Origin: Gonatopus flavifemur
Taxonomy: Eukaryota; Arthropoda; Insecta; Hymenoptera; Dryinidae
Direction: 5' to 3'
Assembly: GCA_018340375.1 (NCBI GenBank)
Contig: JAFFJZ010000006.1
Span: 18,547,501 to 18,611,500, forward strand
DNA length: 64,000 nt
Part shown: in pieces, positions 54,001 through 64,000 of the stretch
Layout: each line of letters opens with the position of its first letter
Numbering within the stretch: position 1 is the first letter of the stretch
Translations under genes and position numbers: made by a program
The notes under the pieces: model-generated
What the model was told of the DNA's origin: nothing
Database searches by the model: none
Seen by the model: the letters and a program-made list of their open reading frames with translations, nothing else

Positions 54001-57000
54001 AGTAGCAAACATTGTACCGATAGGGGTATCTTCCGTAACCTCAGCTCTCTGCGTTTCGGGGGTGAAAAAGGGTGCTTTGTCGTTGCTATTTTCAACGTTT
54101 ATCATCAAAGTTGTCGTTCCAGTTAAACTCGGAGTTCCTTTATCGAGAGCTATAACTTCCACGTGATAAGTATTTCTTACATCATAATCCAATTTCCGTG
54201 ATATCGTGATTACACCTGTGGTCTCGTTGATCATGAAATCATCGAAAGCTCCTTTTTGAATTCTGTACATCAACTCTGCATTGATTCCGCTATCGGCATC
54301 GGTAGCTTTCACTTCATCCACCACGGTTCCTATTCGATCGATGAATTAATAACAACTCAAAACAAAAGAAAAAAACGATTAACACGTACAAATACAAATA
54401 CTCACCTATCGGAGAAATTTCTGGTATACTAGCGGTGTATAGATCGTGAGGAAACACTGGAGCATTGTTATTGACGTCTCGAATAGTGATATTCACCACA
54501 GCCGCATCCACGAAAACCCCATCAGTCGCTTGTATAGTCAGAGCTATCCAATCGTGCGTTGAATTCGTCATATTCACCAACCCTTTGTTCTTGATAGTAA
54601 TCTCTCCGGTATCGGAATCGATATCGAATAAATCCAATTCATTACCAGCGATTATCTTATAACCGATTTTTGATGTTTTATCTTTATCCCGTGCTTGTAC
54701 TTTCAGTTCGGGTTCGAACTTTTCAGCACCTTCGTCCACAACAGCACGATATTTTTCTTGTAAAAATCTGGGAGGGCTGTCATTGGCGTCGGCCAAACTA
54801 ACTCGTAACGAAACGCTGGTAGTTTGTCCTTTGCCATCATCATCGGTCGCTTTGTAGGTGAGAAAATATTCAGTTTGCGCTTCGTAATCTAAGCACGGCG
54901 AAGAACCGGGGGTTGGACAAGGAGCCACGGTGATGCTTCCAGTTTTCTTATCCACGCTAAAATGTTCTGCTCCTTGACCAAGCAATTGATATACGATTCC
55001 CGCTGTTCCAAATCTTCCACTGTCACGATCCTTAGCCGTGATGGTGATAACGGGAGTTCCCGGTACCGCGGTTTCCGATACCGTCGCTGTGTATGTAGGA
55101 TTGCTAAACGATGGAGCATTATCGTTAGCGTCTGTGATGGTCACGGTAACGGTAGCGGTTGACGAGAGTTTCGGATCCGTATGTACTTCTTCGGCAATTA
55201 CCAGAATGATGAATTTTTGTTGATTTGGATTCTCGTAATCGAGAGATCCGTTGGTAACTCGAATGTTAACGGATGTACTTCCAGTTGCTAGGACTGGTTC
55301 TACGGTGAAAGCTCCTGTGATATCCTCCAATCGTAACGAGAATACAGAATTTTTACCCTGTAAAGAAATTTCAACACGTATTAGAGGGGGATTTTGGGTA
55401 TTGGATTCTTTGGATTGAAACCAACGAATTCAACTCACAACATCAGGATCCTTCACGGTCATGTCTAAATGCGGAAGGGACGTACCATCGGGCACGTTTT
55501 CAGGAATTTCGATGTTGTATTCACGACGATTGAACTTCGGAGGTTCGTCATTGACATCCTTTATCGTTACAGTTGCTTCCGCTGTGGATGTTGTTAAATT
55601 ATCCTTACCTGGAACTCCGTCTATCAATTCTCGTGCTCTCACGATCAACGTAAGGACTCCTGTAGAATTCTCAAGAGCTTCTCTGTCCAATGGTTTCGCG
55701 GTTCTCAATTCCCCGGTGTCTCCATCCAACAAGAAATAATCCAAAGGATCTGCAAATAACATAGAAAATATATATATATAAATATACATTTTTATACACA
55801 GAATCACGTTGAGAAGTTTTACAATTATATTATTTGCAAAATAAAAATTATTCACTTGTGACTAGTTCGTAAATCATTTTCCTGGGCATTCCTCTGTCCC
55901 CATCTCTGGCTTTGACAGTCATAACGAGGGTACCAATTGGATCATCTTCGCGCACCACTCCCGTCAATGAATCCAAAAATTCTGGTGGACTGTTCTGAAT
56001 GTCTGCCACTTTGATTTCAACTCCAGTAGTTTCGTTGTTCAGTCCATCCTGTAATTACCGCAATTTGTAAATGAATTAAATATTCAGATTCAGATATCGG
56101 ATTCGTTTGAACAAAAGTTCTGGTTTTATTCAATTAATTTTGTTAAAGACAAAGCTAATAGATTATTCAATGAAGGATTTAATTAATATGCGCATCAAAT
56201 ATGAAGAGCAATGAAACTTTATAAATTGTGAACTATCTTAATTTCCTTCCTCTCGTCGTGAAGGTTATAAAGGTTATCATGCTATTGAATTTTGTATTAT
56301 AATGTAGAACACGCAAGAGTTTTCCTTCGAATTTTGTTCTCTTTTTCCACATATTTGATGAAAACGAAACATTCTTTGATGTTAATTTTTCTGAACTTCA
56401 GTTGCGAATATACGTTGAAGCTTACCTTTTTCCTTGCCTCAAAGAACAAGTGTCTACCTCTTTCATATTATTTTTCTCCCAGTGAATCTCTTTTTCTCGG
56501 TTCTTTGCTTTTTCAAACTACATTTCGTGTATCTACATTTCGGCTTGGAGTCAACACTTTATTGCTTTGTACTTCCCTTTTGTATGTAACATTAATCTCG
56601 TTTCAACGTAAATTTTCAAAAAATGTGCTTGAAGTTTTGAATACAGCTGATTACAAAACTGTTTGTTCAGACTCATACATTTCATGAATTATCCATAGAA
56701 TCGAAGCAACGTCGAAACGTTTATCTGGGGTAGAGTGGGGAACATTCCTTGCACACCACCTTTTCTTGACATTGTTATAACACTCATGGTTAAGTTCATT
56801 CGATACATTATTTATAGGATTTTCACAGAGCAAACATTGCTCTGCAAGTTGCGAATCATTTCAAGGACCAACCTCTACCAACCAATTCTATCAATGATGA
56901 GGGTGTTCGATTGCACCACCCTGCGAATTAACTCTTTATTTCTCTCTGTGAGTCACTGATACCTCAATTGATGTAATAACTATTAGGTGTACAAATAAGT

Positions 57001-58755
57001 TTCCGCGGTTTTTTATAAAAAATTAGGAATTTATTGTAAAGGAAAAGTACATTACGTTTTATTCAAAGTATTTTCCATCATTTGCCACTACTTTTCCCCA
57101 TCTTTCTGGCAACATTCGGATACCCCGTCGAAAAAACTCTTCATCTTTTGACGCTATCCACAAATCTACCCAATTTTTGGTGTCTTCATATGATGTGAAG
57201 CGCTGCTCAGACAGACCATGTGCCATCGACCGGAACAGGTGATAATCAGAAGGGGCTAAGTCTGGTGAATACGGCGGGTGGGGTAAAACTTCCCAGTTGA
57301 GTGTTTCCAAGTATGTTTTTACCGGCCTCGCAACATGTGGACGAGCATTATCGTGTAAAAGAATAATTTTGTCGTGTCTGGAGTAGTAATGGGCGCGTTT
57401 TTCCTTAAGTGCCCGACTCAATCTCATCAATTGTGTTCGGTAGAGAGCTCCAGTAATGGTTTCGCTTGGTTTCAGCAATTCATAATACACGACACCAAGC
57501 TGATCCCACCAAATACACAGCATGAGTTTTTTTCCATGAATATTCGGCTTAGCTGTCGATGTTGATGGTTCGCCGGGCTTAACCCATGACTTTCTCTTCT
57601 TTGGATTATCGTAGTGAATCCATTTTTCGTCACCAGTGACTATACGATGCAAAAAACTCTTTTTTTTATTCCTGGCAAGCAGCATTTCACTCATGCATAA
57701 TCGGCGTTCAACGTCTCTCGGCTTTAGTTCATATGGAACCCAATTTCCTTGTTTTTCAATCATTCCTAACGATTTTAAACGATGTGAAATTGCTTGTTGA
57801 GTCACTTGTAGAGTAAGTGCAAGTTCTTTTTGCGTTTGGGACGAATCTTCCTCCAATAGTACTTCTAATTCCATGTCTTCGTACACTTTCGGCCTTCCAC
57901 TGCGTTCTTTGTCTTTAACGTCAAACTCACCGTTCTTAAACTTTTGAAACCATTCCTGACAACTTCTCTCACTTAAAGCAGCTTCACCATATGCTTCTAG
58001 AAGCAATCGATGCGCCTCAGCTGCAGATTTTTTCACATTAAAGAAGTAAATCAAAAGTTCCCGCAAATGATGCTTATTCGGAATAAAACTTGACATTTTT
58101 GCACGAAAAAAATTACGTGATGCTGATACGGAATCACTAGTACTTTAAGGTTATGGTGTTGCCAGATGACTAAACTTAGGATATTACGTTTTACATCTGA
58201 CAATTTCTCCATAACCTTCTGGTGGGGCCATCTTTTGACAAACCGCGGAAACTTATTTGTACACCTAATACTATTTTTAAATCAATTTATGAATAATTGT
58301 TTGAAATGAATAATATAATTAAACACAAATGATACAAAAATGAAGCAATTTTGAGAGCGCCAAAGCTTTTCCACATTCCTGTGGGCTCGTGTGGAGTTAG
58401 GTCATCCATACAGCTAGCGGCACGTGCAAACACGATTTAAAAATCTCTGTAAAATCAAGAGATATCTGCTGTGGTACGTTTCACCTCGTGGTGCAAGGGT
58501 CCCCACACTCTTTCCTACATGTCTAGAACGATCACGAATAGATCTATCCTCGAGTACGTAGCTGGAATATCTCATCGGTAGTATAATTAAAATCAATTTT
58601 CGACAGTTCTATATACTCACGCTCGCTCTGAGGAGGAGTTGGTAAAAGGGTCTCTCTTTGTAGTCAAGTGGCTGCTGCAGTACAAGAGCTCCCACGTACG
58701 TTTTCTGGCTTCTTTCCACATTCACAATGCCAAACTTCTCACAGGCGTCTAGAAA
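45086..58755 (-). CDS. Large transmembrane cadherin (Cad87A-like), 3' part, 17 exons; 5' end outside the window
   Basis: Calcium-dependent adhesion receptor. Visible exons, 5' to 3': 58621-58755, 55856-56048, 55439-55749, 54406-55357, 53535-54329, 53171-53470, 52854-53098, 52492-52785, 52230-52427, 51942-52164, 51328-51872, 46105-46280, 45910-46045, 45713-45837, 45547-45648, 45269-45482, 45086-45202. All phases agree and encode 1686 aa to the stop. It has about 12 complete cadherin repeats plus a partial first one, marked by DxNDNxP(x)F linkers (DVNDEPPKF, DANDNAPSF, DVNNNAPVF, DVNDNRPIF, DENDNPPIF) and DxD/LDRE calcium motifs. Then come a membrane-proximal domain, one helix (ALAALIALLVVLVVGAVTV), and a cytoplasmic tail of about 140 aa with KLKLYEEQELTMQVF but no beta-catenin or PDZ motif that I recognise. 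The repeat number and tail suggest insect Cad87A; other nonclassical cadherins are possible. The intron 56049-58620 carries a mariner. Confidence 0.9.
46345..46505. mobile_element. 161-bp inverted-repeat element
   Basis: CCCTGGTTAAAAGAATCCAT at the left and its near complement (ATGGGTTCTTTTAACCAGGG) at the right. The interior has inverted GAGATTTGGTCAGAAC words. Family members are recognisable near 31240 and 41763. Confidence 0.65.
46506..46768. repeat. Degraded copy of the 394-bp hairpin element
   Basis: GAGTAAACATTTTCTCGGAA and the inverted TTACCGAGAAAATGTTTATT flank a core with CGGTACATTGCCCAAATTTC, matching the element at 28347-28740. The outer third of each arm is mostly lost. Confidence 0.55.
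46769..47116. other. Cadherin intron spacer
   Basis: No gene or clear repeat recognised. Confidence 0.4.
47117..48260. repeat. Long stretch of TTCAGAG/AGAAATTCAG words
   Basis: Begins CCCCTGGTAAAAAAAATCTC, the same end as the family at 7860. The interior consists of diverged TTCAGAGR words roughly every 10-30 bp, interrupted near 47925-48110 by a different repeat rich in GAATTC/TTGAATTC words. Open frames here are repeat translations. Confidence 0.5.
48261..49487. other. Cadherin intron spacer
   Basis: AT-rich, no gene or clear element ends recognised. Confidence 0.4.
49488..49850. repeat. 121-bp tandem repeat, three copies
   Basis: Copies start at 49488, 49609 and 49730 with ACTTCAGATTCGTAATCAGC. 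Each is followed by an ACCCC-AAAAACCCC block and GCCATATTGGA, CCGCCATCTTGAATTATGCA. A single diverged unit lies near 60360-60420 in the other half of the window, so the unit is dispersed as well as tandem. Confidence 0.8.
49851..51005. other. Cadherin intron spacer
   Basis: 49.94-50.15 kb carries TTGAATTC-rich words like those at 47.93-48.11 kb. Otherwise AT-rich and without genes. Confidence 0.4.
51010..51146. mobile_element. 137-bp inverted-repeat element next to cadherin exon 51328
   Basis: AAATTTGTGAAGATTTGGCT at the left is matched by ATAGAGCCAAATTTTTTCAC at the right. Inner CTGTATAAAATTTCTATAGA pairs with TCTATAGAAATTCCATACAG. Confidence 0.6.
56049..56982. other. Cadherin intron, part 5' of the mariner on the plus strand
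   Basis: AT-rich intronic DNA, no further element recognised. Confidence 0.4.
56983..58268 (-). mobile_element. Complete mariner transposon, 1286 bp
   Basis: Perfect inverted ends of about 28 bp start TTAGGTGTACAAATAAGTTT and are flanked by TA on both sides (56981-56982 and 58269-58270), the Tc1/mariner target duplication. One uninterrupted transposase ORF lies inside. Intact ends plus an intact ORF suggest a recent, possibly competent insertion. It sits in a cadherin intron with the transposase on the same strand as the cadherin. Confidence 0.95.
57059..58096 (-). CDS. Mariner transposase (DD34D)
   Basis: 345 aa, the usual length of mariner transposases, which cut and paste the element through a DDD catalytic triad. 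The N-terminal paired-type DNA-binding region has two helix-turn-helix blocks (about residues 8-55, then 76-112 with QKELALTLQVTQQAISHRL); the linker GRPK is at 67-70. WVPYEL is at 119-124. Catalytic aspartates: D156 (TGDEKWIHYDN), D249 (LHDNARPH) and D284 (YSPDLAPSDYHLF), with exactly 34 residues between the last two. No frameshift or stop. Subfamily not assigned. Confidence 0.96.
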   Translation of the reverse strand: MSSFIPNKHHLRELLIYFFNVKKSAAEAHRLLLEAYGEAALSERSCQEWFQKFKNGEFDVKDKERSGRPKVYEDMELEVLLEEDSSQTQKELALTLQVTQQAISHRLKSLGMIEKQGNWVPYELKPRDVERRLCMSEMLLARNKKKSFLHRIVTGDEKWIHYDNPKKRKSWVKPGEPSTSTAKPNIHGKKLMLCIWWDQLGVVYYELLKPSETITGALYRTQLMRLSRALKEKRAHYYSRHDKIILLHDNARPHVARPVKTYLETLNWEVLPHPPYSPDLAPSDYHLFRSMAHGLSEQRFTSYEDTKNWVDLWIASKDEEFFRRGIRMLPERWGKVVANDGKYFE

Positions 58756-60497
58756 CTGAAAGAAAAAGAGTTAATGAGGTTTCATATTAGAACTTTTATC
58801 TTTAAAGAAACCCAGGGCATATTCTAAAGGAATTCAAAAACTAACTGAAACGGTGGACCCTCGATTTCTAATAATAGAAAAAAAATCAGGAAAACATTTG
58901 TGTGACAAGTATTTCTTGAATCATTTATATTTTTAAAATGAATATCACTACTGAACTTGAACGATTTAAAAGAAGAAAAAATAAGAGGAAAACATTTCAC
59001 TAAAAATTAGGTAAATTTTTAAGAACTAACCGTTTCTACATTTTAGAACTGATCGTTTTCTCTTGGAACTAACTTTTTGGTAAGGACTGATCCTTACCAG
59101 AACTTGAAACAACCTTTCAAATGTCTTCTAAAATTTATCATCTCCGCCGGGAAAAGAACGAGCAATTTGTGACTGGATTAAAAAAACAAACCCGGTAGAT
59201 TTAATTGAATCATTGAGGAGATCGTTAAAATTCAGTCCGAAATCGGTATTTCGGGAAACAATAACGGAAATCGTAAGATCTCTCGATAAATCAGGAGGTT
59301 TTGCAACACTGTTCGTATTCTACGTAAATTCAATAAACCATTAGGAAACCAATAAAACTGTGAAAGCTTTTAAATGATGGCTCATATCGTCGTTAGCCTA
59401 CCATCGATACCACACCACCTTGAACATTTTCATGCACATTCGTGCGCGAAATTTTCTCACCACGCGTGGTAATTAAATTTATTGAATAAATGATAATATT
59501 TTCAGTCGTCGAAGACAAATATTTGTGTATAACAATGATCCCTCAATTTCAAATGATGAAAATTCATCCAATTCGGTATATCAACTGACAGTCGCTATGA
59601 TCGAGAATTCAAAAGAAAGAGATCAAATAAAAATGTTCATCTTGTTACAACTGTGACTTTTTTTGCCACGGTGTTATTCATCTTAATGCATTCGCGTCGA
59701 GAAGATCAGAAAAGAAAGCCGGGAGACAGAGGAAAGAGGAAACGCTGGATTATTAAGATAACAAAAGGGTAGGACGGGGGAGTCTACAAGAGTATAATCC
59801 GATGGAAAACTCTGAATTATACAAAGCGTCGAGGGACACCGATATGAAGATGATCATGATAATGATAATGATGATACTACTTTGTTCTATCAAGTTTCGT
59901 ACAAGGCAGGAATACTTCATCCAATCTAGACCTTCATTTATACGAGAGTAGTATCTAGTACGTATACCATTGATATAAGTACATCATCTCCCGTGACGTT
60001 ACCACTCGTACGAATAATTTATCATCGGAGTTACGGTAAAAGAGAATTGGAGAGCACTGTACGTACTGTACGTACCACTTGAATAGCTTGAAATAATAAT
60101 TCAATTGAAAATGAAATAACGTGGTAACTTGCGATTCGATCAACCGGGATCCGTATTTGGAGAGAGAATAAAAGGACTCTCAAGTCGTTTGTTTGTACCT
60201 GCAGTCCAAATTTTAATCCTACTTTGAGTCCTTTGAGTTGAAAATGCTAGTGGTATCGCATTAGCCATTTCAAGCACGTCGGATATTCCCATTATCGTTG
60301 CTAAATACCTGGAGTAGGATTTAGATTTGAAATGACGAAAGTTCCGAGTCCAGATAAAATTTCGATCCTTCTTTTTCAGTTCATTCGCCATATCGGATTC
60401 GTAATCAGCAACCTCAAAAACTCTTGAATAGTATTTTTCCATGGGGTTAGGATTGAGATTTATTTGTTGGAAAAATTGGTTAAATCGGAGAGAGCCT
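58756..60497. other. Intron or 5' flank of the cadherin
   Basis: The first visible cadherin exon begins in phase 0 behind an AG acceptor, so more exons lie further along. None was found up to 64000. A diverged single unit of the 121-bp repeat lies near 60360-60420. No gene. Confidence 0.5.
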
Positions 60498-60741
60498 ACA
60501 CGCAGAAAAATATATTTTTCAAAGTCCCATAATTTATTGAGAATCAGCGCCAGAGTCTGTGATGAGTGAAATCGTTTACCTGAATATAGCTTCAAAAGTA
60601 CCATAATTTCTTGTAGAAATACATCTAATTATGGGAGTTTTTGAAAGTAAATTCAAGTCAAAACTCTATCTGTCACAGACTGGCATCAGCTGATCCTCAA
60701 TAAATTATGGGACTTTTCAACACATCTGTTTTCTGCGTGTA
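60498..60741. mobile_element. 244-bp MITE with TACACGCAGAAAA ends
   Basis: Left TACACGCAGAAAAATATATT and right TGTTTTCTGCGTGTA. The inner block AAGTCCCATAATTTATTGAG is repeated in inverted form, giving about 50-bp arms. The TA at both borders fits a Tc1/mariner-type duplication. Confidence 0.75.
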
Positions 60742-60745
60742 CCCA

Positions 60746-60968
60746 CACGGAGAAGAAAATCTAGGAACCAGCGCATGAGCACCGATGACGCAAGAAGTTT
60801 CACCGGTTTATTCCGTGGAACTCTTTGGAATAAGAATATGAACTATGCACTTATCGCATTGCCGCATGGGATGAGCGGATAGGTTCGTGCTTTCATTTCA
60901 AGAATGTTTTCTTACGATTGATATGTGATCGATGCTCATGCGCTAGTTCCCAGATTCTTTTCTCCGTG
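60746..60968. mobile_element. 223-bp MITE with CACGGAGAA ends
   Basis: Left CACGGAGAAGAAAATCTAGG with AACCAGCGCATGAGC; right GCTCATGCGCTAGTTCCCAG with TTCTTTTCTCCGTG. The ends match those at 9978 and 11858. Confidence 0.7.
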
Positions 60969-60999
60969 CAGCTACGTCTTTAGCGAATAAGGAAAAATA

Positions 61000-61808
61000 A
61001 ATGAAAATCCCGAGTATTGAGAAAAAACACACTGAGAACGGAGAACAGTACTCATGACTGTCCTACCAGCAATGACAAACTTAATTTCAATACTTATGAC
61101 TGTGATCCCAATGATCCCTACCACTCCGTTGCATTTTCGTTTGTTTTTTCATCAATTGTTGTTCTTCGCAGTAAACAGTACTGTTTTCTTTTTTCAGTGC
61201 ATTCTCTGAATCTGCAATCAGTTCAAAAACAAATGAAAACACGCTTGGATGATAGAGGTTAGGGGGATCACAGTGATGTGTACTGCAGTGAAATTCGTCA
61301 ATGCTGCTTGGAAGACATTAACGGTTACTGGGAGACGCAGTAATGAACGGCGTGAATTTGATTTTTCATTTGTTTTCAATGAATTACTGCGATTCACAGT
61401 AACCATTGCTGTTTTCTTTTTTCCGTGTGAAAGAGTGAACAATCACGCGTTCCACTCCAACAAGTCTCAACCCAGACAACATAACGTGCTCCTGGAACGT
61501 TTATGGAAGGTTTACGAGAGGTTTTCTGAACGTTCAAAGAACGTCCCAGAGACACATTGCGCTGTTACGGAAACAAACTAAACAACATTGTTGATGCATG
61601 AAACTTTGAATTAAGGGGGAAATACATTTAGAACAAAATAAAAATCGATTTCTTATTTTTTCTCTTTGAAAATCAATATGCACCCTTATAGCTTTAAGAT
61701 GCGATAAACCGGAATCGACAAAATTGAATAGAACCAAAGTTATGTTTCATTATAGAAAGGAGCGCGCAGCGTCAGGATCCAAAGCTTCTCAATTTATCGC
61801 CTCCTCCA
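61000..61808. other. Spacer with a duplicated CAGTAA-TGCTGTTTTCTTTT block
   Basis: Two direct copies of a CAGTAAMSAKTRCTGTTTTC-type block near 61170 and 61398, the second ending TTTTTTCCGTGTG. They suggest remnants of the CACGGA-ended family. No gene. Confidence 0.4.
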
Positions 61809-62631
61809 TTGCACACAATGAATGATGATCTATTAACGAGATGTCAGGGTGAACACACTCAATATGCCAACGAAAGTTTTAATTCGACGATCTGGCTCAT
61901 GGCACCTGAACATCGGCATTTAAGTCTAAAAATGGTCGAAATAGCGGCTTTTCTTGCTGCTGGAATTTTCAATGAAGGCTATATGGATCAATGATGTATT
62001 CATTCAACGAATCATAAATAGTTATTGGGCCTCAATGTAAAATATTTGCCAAGCAGCGGAACGAAGCACATTGCTCATCAAAACCGTCGCAGCTGGCATG
62101 AGTACACGGAAAGAATACTGAAGCTACCGTAGTATGTGAGCCCGTCGCACTATAGTAGCTTGGCTGCCCACATACGAGCGTAGTGCCGCTGTGTACCAAA
62201 GTTGATTCGACAGTCAGCCAATGTGGTAGGACGAAGCGCCGAACTGAATTTGCTCCCGTGTAATACCACGATGGTATGGCTCAGGAGCAAACAGGCCTCG
62301 ACGCGTACTCACGCTGCTCCCCACTACGCGCGTCGAGGCCTGTTTGCTCCTGAGCCATACCATCGTGGTATTACACGGGAGCAAATTCAGTTCGGCGCTT
62401 CGTCCTACCACATTGGCTGACTGTCGAATCAACTTTGGTACACAGCGGCACTACGCTCGTATGTGGGCAGCCAAGCTACTATAGTGCGACGGGCTCACAT
62501 ACTACGGTAGCTTCAGAGTTCTTTTCGTGTATAAAACAGCTCGGCAAGCTCGTAAACAACAACTGGCCATGAAAAATGAACTATTTGAGGGAGCTGGAGC
62601 GTTATTGTATGAACCTGGAATAGCAGATTGA
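61809..62631 (+). pseudogene. Decayed transposon-type ORF split by a palindromic insertion
   Basis: The first part reads CQGEHTQYANESFNSTIW and then EIAAFLAAGIFNEGY (61848-61980), a sequence type I associate with a widespread arthropod transposon-derived protein whose family name I cannot give. Stops and a frameshift follow. The matching C-terminal part, RQARKQQLAMKNELF ... LLYEPGIAD and stop, resumes at about 62537-62631, after the palindromic element at 62103-62531. Two breaks are thus visible: point decay and the insertion. Confidence 0.45.
62103..62531. mobile_element. 429-bp palindromic foldback element with perfect 187-bp inner arms
   Basis: Arms 62119-62305 and 62329-62515 are exact reverse complements by direct comparison. 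The loop is 23 bases and the axis is at 62317. The outer 14-16 bp of each arm (TACACGGAAAGAATACTGAA) differ at three positions. TA at both borders suggests a Tc1/mariner-type duplication. Because of the symmetry, both strands give nearly the same 72-codon frame; this is not a gene. It interrupts the decayed ORF at 61809-62631. Confidence 0.92.
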
Positions 62632-62746
62632 TAATGAAGTCACGATTGATAGTAGTTTTCCTGATCCGATTCACCACTTTATTTTCAATCGCGTTTTTCT
62701 CGAAACCACAGTTTCGTAAAAGGTATACATCAAGTGTGTGTCAACG

Positions 62747-63310
62747 GCGGGCCCAATCTAAACCCAGGGTGGGTGCCCATGCTGCCCAACGTGGGGCCAA
62801 GCTGGACAAACAAATGGGACCAACCCTGAGATGATAACATCGTTCCCAGCTTGGCTGTATTGCTTTGCCTGGGGATTGGTAACATCATGGGCCTAGCATG
62901 AACCCAGACTAGGCAATCAATACTGCCCCTTCCTTTTTTTTTTTAAATTGAAGAATTGCTTTGAATTCTACCCCAGCGGGCATGAATTTCAGGCCCACTT
63001 CGGTCCAATCTTGGGCCTGGTATTGAGCCCCATCGTGCCTATATGGGCCTAAGACTGAACCAAAGTGGGACCAAAATTTATACACGCTGAGGATTGTACG
63101 ATATAAACTCACCCCAATCTTGGTCTCACGCTAGTCCCATTTGCGGCCAAGTTCTAATGTGCCCGCACTAAGATTCATTATTTCCATTTTTCATCAACCA
63201 GAATTTTATGGGGAAGCACAACAGGGCCAAGATTGAGCCAACATGGGCTCCATCGTCATTCCCCAATACTAGGTTAAACAGGATGGACCCAGCCTGGGGC
63301 CCATTGTCAT
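62747..63310. repeat. Array of TGGGCC/GGCCCA words, probably another foldback element
   Basis: Many copies of GGGCC, TTGGGCC and GGCCCAA/AACCCAG occur on both strands at roughly 15-40 bp intervals, in otherwise AT-rich DNA. The clean terminal repeats seen in the AGATCT and AGTACT elements were not found. An A/T-rich insertion lies near 62930-62960. Confidence 0.5.
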
Positions 63311-64000
63311 TATAGGCAATACACGCTCAGATCTGATTAGGTTGAAATTTAGTGTACATGTAGTCAACATTCTTTTCAATTTGTACCTACATAATTACAA
63401 CATTTATATTAAATAATACAACTTTTCCAAACAAATTGTTGGAGAAAATCACGCAAAAATCGACTTTTTTTTTTAAATCAATACCAAATTTTGTTTTTTT
63501 TTTTTACTTTTTCATAATTTCGGAGGTTTGCATTGAAGGAAATATAGTTAATAATTGATATTTTTTTACGTTTCTGTTTCAGATGAATATTCAGAGAGCT
63601 GCTATGTATACCGTTTGTGAAGTCGAGCGCGACCTGATTTCATTTAAATTGCACTATAGCCAACACTTTGTTTTCTTTCCTTTGAGAAAATTTGTTTTTT
63701 TTTGCTTGAATTTTTTACTTATTACGTTTTACAAAAAATCACAAAAACCTCGTTTTTTTCATGCGTCTACATGTATTTCCCTCCTTAACAGAAGAATTCA
63801 ATGAAGACGACCATGATCATTGAATGAAATTCACGATGATTCAAGGTTTTTGCACAAAAAGTACTCTCTAAACTCGGGAAAGATAAAATTTCACTCGCAC
63901 AGTAAACAATTTTGTGTTGGAAACGGTCCACACAAAATTTGTGTTGAAAATCAACACAGATGAGTGTCAAACTGACAGATTTTCAATGTAGACTTAAGGG
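63311..64000. other. AT-rich right edge
   Basis: Poly-T tracts and no recognisable gene. A TTTCAG at 63577-63582 precedes an ATG frame, but the translation is not protein-like. CAACACAAAATTTGTGTTGA-type words near 63920-63960 may be the start of another inverted-repeat element cut by the window end. Confidence 0.4.

Noticed and set aside
53729..54166. 145-codon plus-strand frame
   Set aside because: Antisense shadow of a cadherin exon; the minus frame has clear cadherin motifs and splice phases.
60140..60604. 154-codon minus frame
   Set aside because: Overlaps a MITE end (60498) and a diverged 121-bp repeat unit; composition comes from those repeats.
62202..62432. Two opposite-strand 72-codon frames with nearly identical proteins
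   Set aside because: A direct consequence of the perfect palindrome, not a conserved gene pair.
1..64000. CRISPR arrays, operons, prophage or tRNA/rRNA genes
   Set aside because: The window is eukaryotic with spliced genes. The tandem repeats lack spacer structure, and no tRNA or rRNA signature was noticed on reading, although a tRNA scan was not run.

Overview
This is a eukaryotic, AT-rich nuclear window, almost certainly from an insect. The proteins (OLA1, Kintoun, a many-repeat insect-type cadherin, RNase H1, RPP21, a MOZART2-like protein) look arthropod, the introns have canonical animal splice signals, and the spaces between genes are full of small inverted-repeat transposons. A hymenopteran such as a parasitoid wasp is plausible, but the sequence alone does not prove it.

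Layout. 1-2.7 kb: upstream region of OLA1. 2.78-22.45 kb (+): OLA1, ten coding exons, 397 aa. Its 10.7-kb first coding-region intron holds a complete, uninterrupted 1527-codon adenylate-kinase-9-like gene (3.1-7.7 kb) and a nest of transposons. That intron can only be joined in frame as an AT-AC intron. 22.9-25.3 kb (-): a six-exon uronyl/heparan 2-O-sulfotransferase-family protein that has lost the expected catalytic residues. 25.3-32.6 kb: repeat-rich spacer. 32.66-36.94 kb (+): Kintoun, the axonemal dynein assembly factor, four exons, 883 aa. 39.1-43.5 kb: a compact cluster of a MOZART2-like gene (+), RNase H1 (-) and RPP21 (+), with the first two tail to tail and the last two head to head. 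45.1-58.8 kb (-): the 3' 17 exons (1686 aa) of a large transmembrane cadherin (Cad87A-like). Its 5' end lies beyond the window, and one intron carries an intact mariner transposon. 58.8-64 kb: the next cadherin intron or flank, with a perfect 187-bp palindromic transposon inserted in a decayed transposon ORF.

How the genes relate. There is no operon logic. OLA1 (translation/stress ATPase), RNase H1 and RPP21 (RNA processing) are housekeeping genes. AK9-like, Kintoun and the MOZART2-like protein fit cilia, sperm axonemes or microtubule nucleation. The cadherin and the sulfotransferase-like protein are membrane or Golgi proteins.

Most unusual points: the AT-AC intron with a nested gene; the sulfotransferase pseudoenzyme; a class of inverted-repeat elements whose interiors are arrays of short self-complementary words (AGATCT, AGTACT, GGCCCA) at about one helical turn, one of which is shown to be mobile because it splits the terminal repeat of another element; and a perfect long palindrome. 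Exon coordinates were derived by hand from reading frame and splice signals.
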